In this document: positions 51,700 through 60,555 of the stretch, piece after piece
Numbering within the stretch: the first letter of the stretch is position 1
Layout of the letters: each line of letters starts with the position of its first letter
Assembly: GCF_016056375.1 (NCBI RefSeq)
Contig: NZ_JAEDAE010000002.1
Span: 558,001-622,000, forward strand
DNA: 64,000 nt
Source: Hymenobacter negativus
Lineage (GTDB): Bacteria; Bacteroidota; Bacteroidia; Cytophagales; Hymenobacteraceae
Reading direction: 5' to 3'
Notes under the pieces: generated by a model
Databases searched by the model: none
Told to the model about the DNA's origin: nothing
What the model saw: the letters and a program-made list of their open reading frames with translations, nothing else
Position numbers and translations under genes: made by a program

Positions 51700-52482
51700 A
51701 TGAAATCCTCCACGCTTACCCACCTGCTATTGGCTCCGCTGCTGGCCGCCACCGTGTTGGGCAGCTGCGGCAAAAAGACGGTGGAGCCCGAAGCGCCCAC
51801 CAGCAGCTTCGCCATTCAGCTGGAGCCCGTGGTGGGCACGGCCGACCTGGAGCTCAACACCAAAACCTACACCAAGGCCGACGGCCAGGCCTTCACCGTG
51901 TCGAAGTTCCTGGTGATGCTCTCGAACGTGAAGCTCACCAAAGTCGACGGCTCCACCTACGCCGTGCCCGACGGCTATTACCTCTTCGACGCCAACGACC
52001 CCAAGTCGTACCAGATTCTGATTGACAAAGTGCCCGTGGGCGACTACACCGGCATCAGCTTCGCGGTGGGTGTGGACGACGCCCACAACAACGCCACCGC
52101 CAAGGGCGGGGCCCTGGTGCACACCAGTGAGATGTACTGGGAGTGGGGCGGCGAATACGTGTTTCTGACCATGACCGGCACCTCGCCCCAGGCCCCGGCC
52201 AGCAGCAGCCATTTCCTGACCTACGACATCAACGGCAGCAACTCCCTGCGGGTGGTGTCGCCTGCGTTCGACAAAGGCGTGGTGCTGCCCGTGGTGGCCG
52301 GCCACGTGCCCGCCATCCACATGAGCATGAACGTGCAGAGCTTATTCGAAAGCGCCACGCCGGCCAAAAACATCAACTTTGCCACCACCTACATCGTGGA
52401 CACGAGCAGCCCCTGGAAAACCGTGATGGCCGACAACTACGCGGCCGGCATGTTCACGGTTGAGCACATTCACGCCAACTAA
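51700..52482 (+). CDS. MbnP-like copper-associated lipoprotein
   Basis: 260-aa lipoprotein (lipobox LGSC, Cys23; a longer start at 51673 gives 269 aa). It matches the MbnP family: FAIQLEPVVGTADLELNTKTYT, FTVSKFLVMLSNVKL, GISFAVGVDD, HTSEMYWEWGGEYVFLTMTG with Trp147 and Trp149, and HIHAN at the end. In the known MbnP/MbnH pair, the di-heme partner oxidises a tryptophan of MbnP to kynurenine, which helps bind copper. The gene for a di-heme protein follows 8 nt downstream, so the pair is preserved here. Location is the periplasmic face of a membrane. Confidence 0.85.
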   Translation: MKSSTLTHLLLAPLLAATVLGSCGKKTVEPEAPTSSFAIQLEPVVGTADLELNTKTYTKADGQAFTVSKFLVMLSNVKLTKVDGSTYAVPDGYYLFDANDPKSYQILIDKVPVGDYTGISFAVGVDDAHNNATAKGGALVHTSEMYWEWGGEYVFLTMTGTSPQAPASSSHFLTYDINGSNSLRVVSPAFDKGVVLPVVAGHVPAIHMSMNVQSLFESATPAKNINFATTYIVDTSSPWKTVMADNYAAGMFTVEHIHAN

Positions 52483-52490
52483 GCGCCGGT

Positions 52491-53615
52491 ATGCGGAGGA
52501 TTCCGAAGACGACATGGGCCTGGCTGGGAGCCGGCCTGCTGGCCCTGGCCAGCTGCAAGCACGACAGCGACACCGTGAGCACCGTGGACCCGGAAGGCCC
52601 CGTGGTGCCCCCCACGCCCTACAACCTGGTGGTGCCCGCCAACTTCCCGCCCCTGCCCGCCCAGCCCGCCGACAACCCCCTGACGGTGGAAGGCGTGGCG
52701 CTGGGCCGGCAGCTGTTCTACGAGAAAGGCCTGTCGGTGAACAGCACGATTTCCTGCGCCAGCTGCCACCGCCAGGAGCTGGCTTTCACCGACGGGCTGG
52801 CCCATGCCCAGGGCGTGAACGGCAGTGCCACGCCGCGCAGCTCCATGTCCTTGGCCAACCTGGCCTGGGAGCCCAAGCTCACCTGGGACGGCGCCGCCAG
52901 CAGCCTCGAAGCCCAGGCCCGCATTCCCATCGAAAACCCAGTGGAGATGCACCAGACGCTGGCCGCCGGCGTGGCCCGCCTGCAAGCCACCAGCACGTAT
53001 CCGGCGTTGTTTCGCAAAGCGTTTGGCAGCAGCACCATCACCGAGGACAACACCCTCAAGGCCCTGGCCCAGTTCGAGCGCACCTTGGTTTCCAGCAACT
53101 CGCGCTACGATAAATTCCTGGCCGGCAATCGGGGCGCCCTCACCAGCTACGAGCAGCAGGGCCTAGTGCTGTTCGTGACGCACCCCGACGGGCCGGCCGG
53201 CATCCGGGGCGGCAACTGCAAGGACTGCCACGACGGCAGCCTGCAAACCGACAACGCCTTCCGCAACAACGGCCTCGACGCCACGCTCACCGACCTGGGC
53301 CTGGGCCTGCAAACCGGCCGCGCCACCGACAACGGCAAGTTCCGCGTGCCCTCGCTGCGCAACATTGCCCTCACGGCGCCCTATATGCACGACGGCCGCT
53401 TTCCCAACCTCGACAGCGTGCTGAGCCACTACAACGAGCACATTGCCACGGCCAGCCCCAACCTCGACCCGCTGATACTGAACGGCAGCAACAACAAGCT
53501 AGGTGCCGGCCACCCGCTGGGCCTGACCAAGGACGAGAAAGCCAAAATCGTGGCCTTCCTGCAAACCCTCACCGATACCACCTTCACCCACGACCGGCGC
53601 TTCGCCAAGCCGTAG
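52491..53615 (+). CDS. Di-heme cytochrome c peroxidase family protein (MbnH-like)
   Basis: 374-aa lipoprotein (lipobox LASC, Cys22) of the CcpA/MauG family. Two c-type heme sites are seen, CASCH at 89-93 and CKDCH at 243-247, with distal-ligand candidates in RIPIENPVEMHQTL and TAPYMHDGRFPNL. It is next to the MbnP-like gene, which favours an MbnH-type tryptophan-modifying enzyme over a hydrogen-peroxide-detoxifying peroxidase. A terminator follows. Confidence 0.87.
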   Translation: MRRIPKTTWAWLGAGLLALASCKHDSDTVSTVDPEGPVVPPTPYNLVVPANFPPLPAQPADNPLTVEGVALGRQLFYEKGLSVNSTISCASCHRQELAFTDGLAHAQGVNGSATPRSSMSLANLAWEPKLTWDGAASSLEAQARIPIENPVEMHQTLAAGVARLQATSTYPALFRKAFGSSTITEDNTLKALAQFERTLVSSNSRYDKFLAGNRGALTSYEQQGLVLFVTHPDGPAGIRGGNCKDCHDGSLQTDNAFRNNGLDATLTDLGLGLQTGRATDNGKFRVPSLRNIALTAPYMHDGRFPNLDSVLSHYNEHIATASPNLDPLILNGSNNKLGAGHPLGLTKDEKAKIVAFLQTLTDTTFTHDRRFAKP

Positions 53616-53641
53616 CACGGGCCACGGGGCCAGGAAGCAGG

Positions 53642-53676
53642 GCCGGCGTGGCTGCGATAGTCGCGGCCGCGCCGGC
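53642..53676 (+). terminator. Rho-independent terminator
   Basis: A 16-bp GC-rich stem (53642-53657 with 53661-53676; two G-U pairs) with a TTTTTC run, 26 nt past the di-heme gene. Confidence 0.8.
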
Positions 53677-53792
53677 TTTTTCGGTGCTGGATGGTGGGGC
53701 CGTGGTCCAGAATTGCCACAGGTTTAGGTTGCAATTTTGCAGCGAGCAGGCAGCTAAAGCGGGGCGATGGTGTCGTTGGCCGTACTTGATGA

Positions 53793-56291
53793 ATGACTTT
53801 TAGGGATATGAAAGTTTTACTCACCGCCCTCGTGCGGTTTTTTAGTGCCCGTGCCGTTGGGGTGGGGCCAAAGCAGTTGTTAAGCAGGGTAATGTTGGTA
53901 GCCGGGCTGGCCGGCCCGCTGGCTGCGCAGGCGCAGACCGGCGGTAGTGTGAGCGGCAAGCTGCTCGATGCCGCCAACAACGAGCCGCTGCCCTTCGCCG
54001 GCGTGGTGCTGCTGCGGGCCACCGATTCCAGTTTCGTGGCCGGCGCGCAGACCTTAGAAACCGGCGCATTTGTTATCGAGAAGGTGCCGCTTGGCAATTA
54101 TGTGCTGCGGGCCTCGGTGGTGGGCTACCGCACCGGGCAGCGCGCCGTGGCCCTCACCGCGGCCACGCCCGCGCTCCAGCTGGGGCCGCTGCGGCTGCGC
54201 GTGGCCGCCACCAAGCTGGCCGAAGTAGTAGTGAAAGGCCAGCGCGCCATCGTGACCGACAACCTCGACAAGAAGGTCATCGACGTGACCAAGGACCTGA
54301 CCGCCACCGGCGGCACGGCCGTAGACGTGCTCCAGAACGTCCCCTCTGTGACGGTGGACCAGAGCGGCGCGGTGAGCTTGCGCGGCTCGACCAACGTGCG
54401 CATTTTTGTGGACGGCAAGCCCACCGGCGTCACGCTGGACCAGCTGCCGGCCAGCTCCATCCAGAACATTGAAGTGGTGACCAACCCCTCCTCGCGCTAC
54501 GATGCGGAGGGCTCGGCCGGCATCATTAACATCGTGCTGAAAAAGGAGCGCCAGGACGGCTTGAACGGCCAGGCCAATGCCACCGCCGGCACCGGCGAGA
54601 AGTACAATACCTCGCTGAGCCTGAACTACCACAAGGGCAAGTTCAACGTGTTTGGCTCCTACGATTTCCGCGACGACCGGCGCACGGGCTACGGCTCGGT
54701 GCGCCAGCGTACCACCCGCCTCGACACCACCGTGGTGCTGAATCAGGACCGCACCGGCGTGTTTCAGGGCACCTCGCACGCCCTGCGTCTGGGCCTGGAC
54801 TACGCCCTTACGCCCGACCAAACGCTGACCCTGACCGTGCAGCCGCGCTACAACAGCCAGGACAATCAGGAAACTATTCTTTCGACCCAGACCAATCTGA
54901 TAACCAGCTTCGCGCCGCCGCTGGGCAACAGCAGCCGCTACGTCACCAACGCCGGCTTCGCCAAGCAGGCCGATTTCAGCCTCGACTACCGCCACCTCTG
55001 GCCTGCCCAAAAGGGCCGCGAGCTGACGGCCAATGCCATTTACACGCCTGTACTGTACAAGATTGGGGTGAACTCAGATGTAAACTATCGCGACAACACC
55101 AGCGGCTACCAGCAGTTCGATACTCAAAACGACCTTGCCTCGGCCCAGATTGACTACGTGATGCCGGTAGGGGACAAGGGCCGCTACGAGCTGGGGGCCA
55201 AAAGCATTTCGCGCCGCTCCGACAACGACTATCAGTACACCAGCCGGCCCGCGCTAGCCTTCGACCCCTCGAACCGCTTTATCTACCACGAGCTCATTCA
55301 GGCCGCCTATGGCACGTATGCCAACGCGGCCGGCGCGTTCAGCTACCAGTTTGGCCTGCGCCTGGAGCAGACCAATACTCGCGGCGACCAATCGACGGAC
55401 GTGCCCAACGGCCACTTCACGCGCAGCTACCTGAGCCTGTTTCCCAGCGCCGTGCTGGCCTACGACGTGAGCAAGGAAAACCGCGTGCAGCTCAGCTACT
55501 CGCGCCGCGTGCAGCGCCCCAGCGCCGACGAGCTGAACCCCTTCACCGACCGCTCGGACCCACTGAACCTGCGCACCGGCAATCCGCTGCTGTTCCCGGA
55601 GTTCGTCCATTCGCTGGAGCTGGGCAACCAACGTTTTTTTGGGGCCAGCAGCTCGGTGAGCGCCACGGCGTTTTATCGGCTCGAAGAAAACACGATTACT
55701 AACATCCGCGACCCGTTTTTCCGCGACCCTGTCACCAACGCCCTCGTCACGAACACCACGCGCCTCAACGTGGGCCAGGAAACCAATTACGGCCTGGAGT
55801 TGGTGGCTTCGGCCCCGGTCACCAGCATCTGGAAGCTGAGCGCCAATGCCTCGGCGTTTCGGCGCATCATCAAGGGCTCGGTGCCGACGAACCTGGATTT
55901 TAACAACAGCAACGTCGTGTACACGGGCCGGCTCAACACCACGGTGTCGCCCACCAAAAAGCTCGATTTGCAGCTGTCGGCCAACTACCGTTCGCCGGTG
56001 GTATCGGCCCAGGGCCAGCGCCTTACGCAGTTCAACGCCGACTTTGCTGCCAAGCAAAGCGTGCTCAAAGACAAGGGCAGCATCTCGCTGCGGGTGTCCG
56101 ATATCTTCAACACCCTGCAATTCAATTTCAACGCCTACGGCCCCGGTTTCGAGTCGCTGGCGCGCAACAAACGCGAGTCGCGTATTGTGTACCTGGGCTT
56201 CACCTACCGCTTCGGCAACGCGGGCGAAAGCCCCCGCAGCAAGCGCAAAGACGAGCCGGCCGACGACACCCGCGGTGGCGGCTTCGATTAA
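53793..56291 (+). CDS. Outer-membrane beta-barrel protein with carboxypeptidase-regulatory-like domain
   Basis: 832-aa TonB-receptor-like barrel of the OMP_b-brl_3 type. A signal peptide precedes GGSVSGKLLDAANNEPLPFAGVVLLRA (about 49-75), a plug (LDKKVIDVTKDLTATGGTAVDVLQNVPSV, RIFVDGKP, SIQNIEVVTNPSSRYDAEGSAGIINIVLKK) and a barrel ending in YLGFTYRFG and a charged tail. An ATG at 53808 is an equally good start. It follows the MbnP/MbnH-like pair after a terminator and precedes two small metal-binding proteins, so metal transport is possible, but barrels of this type have varied roles. Confidence 0.87.
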   Translation: MTFRDMKVLLTALVRFFSARAVGVGPKQLLSRVMLVAGLAGPLAAQAQTGGSVSGKLLDAANNEPLPFAGVVLLRATDSSFVAGAQTLETGAFVIEKVPLGNYVLRASVVGYRTGQRAVALTAATPALQLGPLRLRVAATKLAEVVVKGQRAIVTDNLDKKVIDVTKDLTATGGTAVDVLQNVPSVTVDQSGAVSLRGSTNVRIFVDGKPTGVTLDQLPASSIQNIEVVTNPSSRYDAEGSAGIINIVLKKERQDGLNGQANATAGTGEKYNTSLSLNYHKGKFNVFGSYDFRDDRRTGYGSVRQRTTRLDTTVVLNQDRTGVFQGTSHALRLGLDYALTPDQTLTLTVQPRYNSQDNQETILSTQTNLITSFAPPLGNSSRYVTNAGFAKQADFSLDYRHLWPAQKGRELTANAIYTPVLYKIGVNSDVNYRDNTSGYQQFDTQNDLASAQIDYVMPVGDKGRYELGAKSISRRSDNDYQYTSRPALAFDPSNRFIYHELIQAAYGTYANAAGAFSYQFGLRLEQTNTRGDQSTDVPNGHFTRSYLSLFPSAVLAYDVSKENRVQLSYSRRVQRPSADELNPFTDRSDPLNLRTGNPLLFPEFVHSLELGNQRFFGASSSVSATAFYRLEENTITNIRDPFFRDPVTNALVTNTTRLNVGQETNYGLELVASAPVTSIWKLSANASAFRRIIKGSVPTNLDFNNSNVVYTGRLNTTVSPTKKLDLQLSANYRSPVVSAQGQRLTQFNADFAAKQSVLKDKGSISLRVSDIFNTLQFNFNAYGPGFESLARNKRESRIVYLGFTYRFGNAGESPRSKRKDEPADDTRGGGFD

Positions 56292-56401
56292 GCAGCCGAA
56301 GACGCAAGTAGGCCAAACGGAACCTTCGGCGTTAAATTTGCCGTTCGGCTGCCGCCACCGGCGCGGCGGGTGTTCCATTGCCGCTTCTTTCCGTTTCCTT
56401 T

Positions 56402-56635
56402 ATGTTTTCAAAAATTCCCGCCTTCCTGCCGGCTGCCTTGTGCACCGCCACCCTGCTGCTGAGCAGCTGCGAAGGCCAGAAGCCTGCTGCCGCCACCGCC
56501 GCGCCGGCTGCCAAGCCTGCCGCCACGTCCGTGGCCGAGGCCCGCTACGAATGCCCGATGGGCTGCGCCGGCAGCCAAAGCAGCAAGCCCGGCAAGTGCC
56601 CCACCTGCGAGATGGAACTGGTGAAGAAATCGTAG
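56402..56635 (+). CDS. Small heavy-metal-binding-domain lipoprotein
   Basis: 77-aa lipoprotein (lipobox LLSSC) with an Ala/Pro linker and a C-terminal heavy-metal-binding domain: YECPMGC, then PGKCPTCEMELVKK. This matches the YxCPM-PGxCPxCxMxL pattern found in copper-efflux proteins and P-type ATPase N-termini. Cysteines and methionines bind Cu or Zn. It is next to an HMA-domain protein, suggesting periplasmic metal buffering. The ATG at 56402 is preferred. Confidence 0.85.
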   Translation: MFSKIPAFLPAALCTATLLLSSCEGQKPAAATAAPAAKPAATSVAEARYECPMGCAGSQSSKPGKCPTCEMELVKKS

Positions 56636-56773
56636 CCAAAAGCCGTCAGCACCAGAATTCTGCAGCATTGCGCTGAAATTCTGTGACGGCCTGCGGCAGG
56701 TGCGCTGGTAATTTTACTGCGTCGCCCCATGTTTGGTAGCGGGCGCATTCCCTTTACTTCAGTGGTTAATTCC

Positions 56774-56989
56774 ATGTCAACGCTTCGTTTCAAAACCACC
56801 ATCAACTGCGGCGGCTGCATCAAGGCCGTCACGCCCGCGCTCAACCAGGAAGTGGGGGCCAATAACTGGCAGGTCGACACCGCCAACGCCGACAAAATCC
56901 TCACCGTGAACTCGCCTACGGCCACCGCCGCCCAGGTAGTGAAAGCCGTGCAGGACGCCGGGTTCGAAATTCAGCCGCTGGCGGCGTAA
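56774..56989 (+). CDS. Heavy-metal-associated (HMA) domain chaperone
   Basis: 71-aa cytosolic ferredoxin-like metallochaperone. The metal site is NCGGCI in STLRFKTTINCGGCIKAV, in place of the usual GMxCxxC, and the domain ends with VVKAVQDAGFEIQPL. Atx1/CopZ-like length. It lies in the run of metal-related genes from 51700 on and has its own terminator at 57002-57054. Confidence 0.85.
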   Translation: MSTLRFKTTINCGGCIKAVTPALNQEVGANNWQVDTANADKILTVNSPTATAAQVVKAVQDAGFEIQPLAA

Positions 56990-57001
56990 CCTATTAAGTC
57001 A

Positions 57002-57054
57002 AAAGCCAATAAAAAAGGCGGTTCCACACTGGAACCGCCTTTTTTATTGGCTTT
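57002..57054. terminator. Bidirectional terminator
   Basis: Perfect 25-bp stem (57002-57026 with 57030-57054) with A and T runs, between the convergent HMA and T9SS cargo genes. Confidence 0.9.
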
Positions 57055-57068
57055 CAGCGCTGTCTCAG

Positions 57069-58193
57069 CTACTGTACTACCACCTTTTGGCTGGTAAGTT
57101 GGTCGCCGATTTGCAGCTTCACTAGGTAAGCCCCGGCGGGTAGGGTGCCGAGGGCCAGCTGCTGGGGGCCGGCCTGCTCGGCGCTGGCCAGGGCGCGCAC
57201 GCGCTGGCCCAGGGCATTGTAGACGGCCAGCGAAACGGGCTGCCGGCCAACTGGCACGGTGTAGGCAATGATAGACGTGGCCGAGGCTGGGTTGGGGTAC
57301 ACCTGAAAATTGAATCCACTGGCGACCGCGCTGCGGCTGGCCAGCACGCCCGTGCCCAGCTGCAACGTCAGGAACTGGTTGCCCGGGATGGCCGAAAAAT
57401 CCGGGTTGCTGCCCAAGGTGGTGGTGCGACCGGTAATCTGGGGAATCACATCGGAGAAGAAAACGCCGTCGCCGTCGGTGTAGGCCGCTACCAGCTCAAT
57501 GTTTGTGCCCGTCGTGATGGGGACCGTCGCAGTGCCCAGGTCGGTTAATGGGATTTCTAGCTCAAACCCCGAATTGGTGGTATTGGCGGTGAGGGTGGCG
57601 GTGTTATTGTAAGCGAATTTGCTGCCTCCCAAATCCATCGCAGTGGTGCACGTCACCTGCCCGCCGGCCTTGGTGCCGGCCGCAATGAACGTATCGGTGC
57701 CGGGCGTGACGGTAGTGCCGGTCACGTAAGAAACCCGACTGAAATAGACATCGTTGGCGGTGGTTGAAGTCGGGCCCACCGATACCCGAAAGCCATAGTC
57801 CGTCGGGTTGTCCATGGTGGGGTGGTGCTTGAGCGGCGACTGTGGGTCGCTGCCGCCGGGCAGGGCCGTGCCGGCCGGTGCGCCCGGCCGGGCGGGCGTA
57901 TTCAGGTACAACATGAGGGAACGGTACCCGCCCGATGGCGTGGTGGTAGCCGACTCGGCCGAGCCTACCAACATGATGTTCAGCGTAGTGGCCGTGTAGC
58001 CCACGTAAAGGGCCGAGAGGCCCCGGTCGGCTTCGAGGTGGTTGCCGGTATAGGTGGCGGCCAATTGGTACTTGCCCATGCCGGTACCAATTTCAGCAGC
58101 CGTGGCCCTGCCGTCTACTACGAACTGGGCCCTGGCCGTGAGGGAGGCGATGGTGAAGACACCAATCGCGGCGAGCATAGAAAACTGTCTCAT
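57069..58193 (-). CDS. Secreted protein with type IX sorting domain
   Basis: 374-aa protein with a signal peptide (about 1-22, TARAQ) and a C-terminal type A T9SS sorting domain (about 295-374; FQVYPNPASATSIIAYTV, LPAGAYLVKLQIGDQLTSQKVVVQ). The middle (about 25-285) is a beta-rich domain of unknown role with repeated Thr-rich stretches (VDGRATAAEIGTG, LNIMLVGSAES). It would be exported across the outer membrane and anchored or released there. A remnant related to its C-terminus lies just upstream at 58375-58620. Confidence 0.85.
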   Translation of the reverse strand: MRQFSMLAAIGVFTIASLTARAQFVVDGRATAAEIGTGMGKYQLAATYTGNHLEADRGLSALYVGYTATTLNIMLVGSAESATTTPSGGYRSLMLYLNTPARPGAPAGTALPGGSDPQSPLKHHPTMDNPTDYGFRVSVGPTSTTANDVYFSRVSYVTGTTVTPGTDTFIAAGTKAGGQVTCTTAMDLGGSKFAYNNTATLTANTTNSGFELEIPLTDLGTATVPITTGTNIELVAAYTDGDGVFFSDVIPQITGRTTTLGSNPDFSAIPGNQFLTLQLGTGVLASRSAVASGFNFQVYPNPASATSIIAYTVPVGRQPVSLAVYNALGQRVRALASAEQAGPQQLALGTLPAGAYLVKLQIGDQLTSQKVVVQ

Positions 58194-58322
58194 GAGGTGG
58201 GAGGTAAAAGGTTAAAATCATGTATAAATATATGTGAAAACAAATCTTTAAAAATGAATTTTTAATTAAGATATGCATAAATATCATTGCATATTACAAA
58301 AAAGCCATTTGTCACAAACGAA

Positions 58323-58354
58323 AAAAGAGCGGCTCCATAGGGAGCCGCTCTTTT
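58323..58354. terminator. Rho-independent terminator
   Basis: Perfect 14-bp stem (58323-58336 with 58341-58354) with A and T runs, just past the pseudogene's stop and before the AT-rich leader of the T9SS gene. It would end transcripts from the pseudogene and GH53 side. Confidence 0.85.
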
Positions 58355-58374
58355 GAGCGAGATTCAGGAGAAGA

Positions 58375-58620
58375 CTATTGCACGCCGACTTTTGGGCTGG
58401 TGAGCTAGTCGCCGATTTGGAGCTTTACGACGGAAACCCCGGTGGAGGCAATGGTTGAATCTGGCCGAAGCTGGGTTGAAACGAACTTGGGAATCAAAGA
58501 GGCTATGGCGCTACGGCTGGTCAGCACGCCCGTGCCCAGCGCGAAGGCTACCAATTGCGTGTTGGCAATAGTCGAGAGGTACGGGGCGGGGCCGTACCAT
58601 CGCGCGTGTAAAAGGGGCAT
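58375..58620 (-). pseudogene. Decayed fragment of a T9SS cargo gene
   Basis: The minus-strand translation has LGTGVLTSRSAIASLIPKFV, close to LGTGVLASRSAVASGFNFQV of the intact gene at 57069-58193, then jumps to VVKLQIGD, an in-frame TAG, and LTSPKVGVQ, which matches VKLQIGDQLTSQKVVVQ. The middle of the sorting domain is deleted and a stop replaces Gln. This is a relic of a partial duplication. Confidence 0.8.
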
Positions 58621-58683
58621 GCTGCTAGGCGGTAAAACGGGTTTGGGAATGCAACGATGGAAAACAGTGGGAGATGTAGGCGG

Positions 58684-60429
58684 CTACAACTGCACGTAGT
58701 GTCGCATCGCAACCTGGTCGCCATGAGTGATTTTCAGGAAGTAAGTGCCGGGCGCAATGCCAGTTGCGTCGGTCGCCAGCTGATGGGTGCCCCGCGTGAG
58801 GCGCTGGGCCGGGGCCAGGGTGCGCACCAGCTGCCCCGTGAGGGCGTAGAGCGAGAGCTGCACGGTTTCGTCGCGGTCGAGCACTAGGGCTACGGTGCGG
58901 GCTCCGCTGGCTGGGTTCGGGAATAGCTGGGCCGAGAAGCCAGGGGCGGCAGTGGCGGTGGCAGAAGAAGTTACGGATGACGATACGAATTCTACGTCAT
59001 CAAGGCTAGCGGTTTCGCCGGCGTGGGCGTTGGAGCGCAGCCCGATTTCGCATTGCCCATTGCTCACCACGATGCCGCTGACCTGCACCCGCGTCCAGGT
59101 GCTGGTCGTGGGCAGGGTGGTGGCCAGCTCGGTGCCGCCGAAACCGTTGGCGTAGAGCTGGCACTGGGTCTGGCCGCCGCTGCTCTGGGCCCAGGCGCGC
59201 AGCGTGTAGGTACCGTTGGGCACGTTGGCGAGTAGCTGGTAGGTGCGCACCTGGTAGGCGGTGGCCTTTTGGTGGCTCAGCTGGTAGGCGCTGGCGTAGC
59301 CATAGGACTGCGTCAGGTCGGCGTCGGCATCAGCGGTGGAGGCGGTGCTCCAGCCCAGCGGCGTTTGGGTGGCGGCGGTGTATTCGAAGCCGGGGTTGTA
59401 GACCAAGCCGGGGCTGGGCGGGTTGTTGAGGAAAGCATTGATGGCCACGGTGGGCTGGCCGTTGCTGTTCCAGATGCCCAGGCCGTAGTTCATCCAATTA
59501 TAAGCCTGCGGCTCCCAGTAGAGCACCCCAAGGCCCTTGTTGTTGGCCACCGAGCGGGTTTTGGCCATCAAATCCAGCAGCATTTGCTGGGCGGGGATGG
59601 GCACGTTGGCGGCAATGCCGGTTTCCACCACCATCACCTCCTTGCCGGGGTAGCGGGCCACCATGTCGTTCATGTTACTGAGACACTGGGCCGTGAGCGT
59701 GGGCCAGTTGGCAGCCGTGGGGTAGAGCGACATGCCAATGACGTCGTACCGGGCGCCGTTGGTCCGCAGCCCATCGAACAGGTAGCGGAACAGGCTATTA
59801 TTAAAACCGTTGGAAACGTGCACAATGACCTTGCTGGTCGGGTTCACGGCTTTCACGGCCGCGTAGCCTTGGTCGACCAGGCTGGCGAAATTGGCCATGT
59901 TGGTGGAAGCGCGGCCTTCGGGCCAGAGCATGCCGTCGTTGGTTTCGTTGCCCACCTGCACCCATTCGGGCACAATGTTGTTGTCCTTCAGCGAGTCGAG
60001 AACGTCGTAGGTGTGGTTATACACGTCGGTTTGCAGCTGGGCCAGGGTGTGGCCCACCCAGGCGGCAGGCTTGGTTTGCTGGCCGGGGTCGGCCCAGGAG
60101 TCGCTATAATGGAAGTCAATCATGAGCCGGAAGCCCAGGTTGTGCGCCCGAATGGCCTTGGCGATGACGTCGTTTTTGCCGTTCCAGCCGCCGGCCGGGT
60201 TCACCCACACCCGCAGCCGGATGGTGTTCATGTCGTGGTCGTGCAGCAGCTGGAACAGGTCCTGCTGCACGCCGGCTTCGTTGTAGAAGCGGTAGTTGGA
60301 AGCCTCCATCTGGGTCACCCAGCTCACATCGGCCCCTTTGGCAAAGGGCGTGGGGGTTTGGGCCCCGGCGTAGCGCGGCAGGCCGAAGACGGCCCCCATT
60401 ATCAACAGCAGTAGTAAACTTCTCATCAT
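58684..60429 (-). CDS. GH53 arabinogalactan endo-beta-1,4-galactanase with T9SS domain
   Basis: 581-aa secreted glycoside hydrolase of family 53. A signal peptide (about 1-24) precedes the TIM barrel (about 28-340): KGADVSWVTQME, IRLRVWVNPAGGW, LMIDFHYSDSWADPG, acid/base Glu in EWVQVGNETNDGMLW and nucleophile Glu in VMVVETGIAA. A carbohydrate-binding-like beta domain (about 350-480) and a T9SS sorting domain (about 505-581; LFPNPASGARTVALVL, GTYFLKITHGDQ) follow. It degrades galactan and should act at the cell surface, consistent with galK nearby. Confidence 0.93.
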   Translation of the reverse strand: MMRSLLLLLIMGAVFGLPRYAGAQTPTPFAKGADVSWVTQMEASNYRFYNEAGVQQDLFQLLHDHDMNTIRLRVWVNPAGGWNGKNDVIAKAIRAHNLGFRLMIDFHYSDSWADPGQQTKPAAWVGHTLAQLQTDVYNHTYDVLDSLKDNNIVPEWVQVGNETNDGMLWPEGRASTNMANFASLVDQGYAAVKAVNPTSKVIVHVSNGFNNSLFRYLFDGLRTNGARYDVIGMSLYPTAANWPTLTAQCLSNMNDMVARYPGKEVMVVETGIAANVPIPAQQMLLDLMAKTRSVANNKGLGVLYWEPQAYNWMNYGLGIWNSNGQPTVAINAFLNNPPSPGLVYNPGFEYTAATQTPLGWSTASTADADADLTQSYGYASAYQLSHQKATAYQVRTYQLLANVPNGTYTLRAWAQSSGGQTQCQLYANGFGGTELATTLPTTSTWTRVQVSGIVVSNGQCEIGLRSNAHAGETASLDDVEFVSSSVTSSATATAAPGFSAQLFPNPASGARTVALVLDRDETVQLSLYALTGQLVRTLAPAQRLTRGTHQLATDATGIAPGTYFLKITHGDQVAMRHYVQL

Positions 60430-60555
60430 GTGGGCGGGGGAAGGCAAAGGCAAAGGATGCATTGGCTAGCGGGGATTTTACGGGATTTAACAGAGAAAGT
60501 ATTCGGCCAAAGGGTTGTATGCCATGGGAAAAGCAGCGTTGAGTAGTAAAGCCCG

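Noticed and set aside
59269..60414. Long plus-strand frames opposite the GH53 gene and, at 61957-63129, opposite the GH5-like gene
   Set aside because: Composition is Gly/Val/His-rich without motifs; the minus-strand genes carry catalytic residues.
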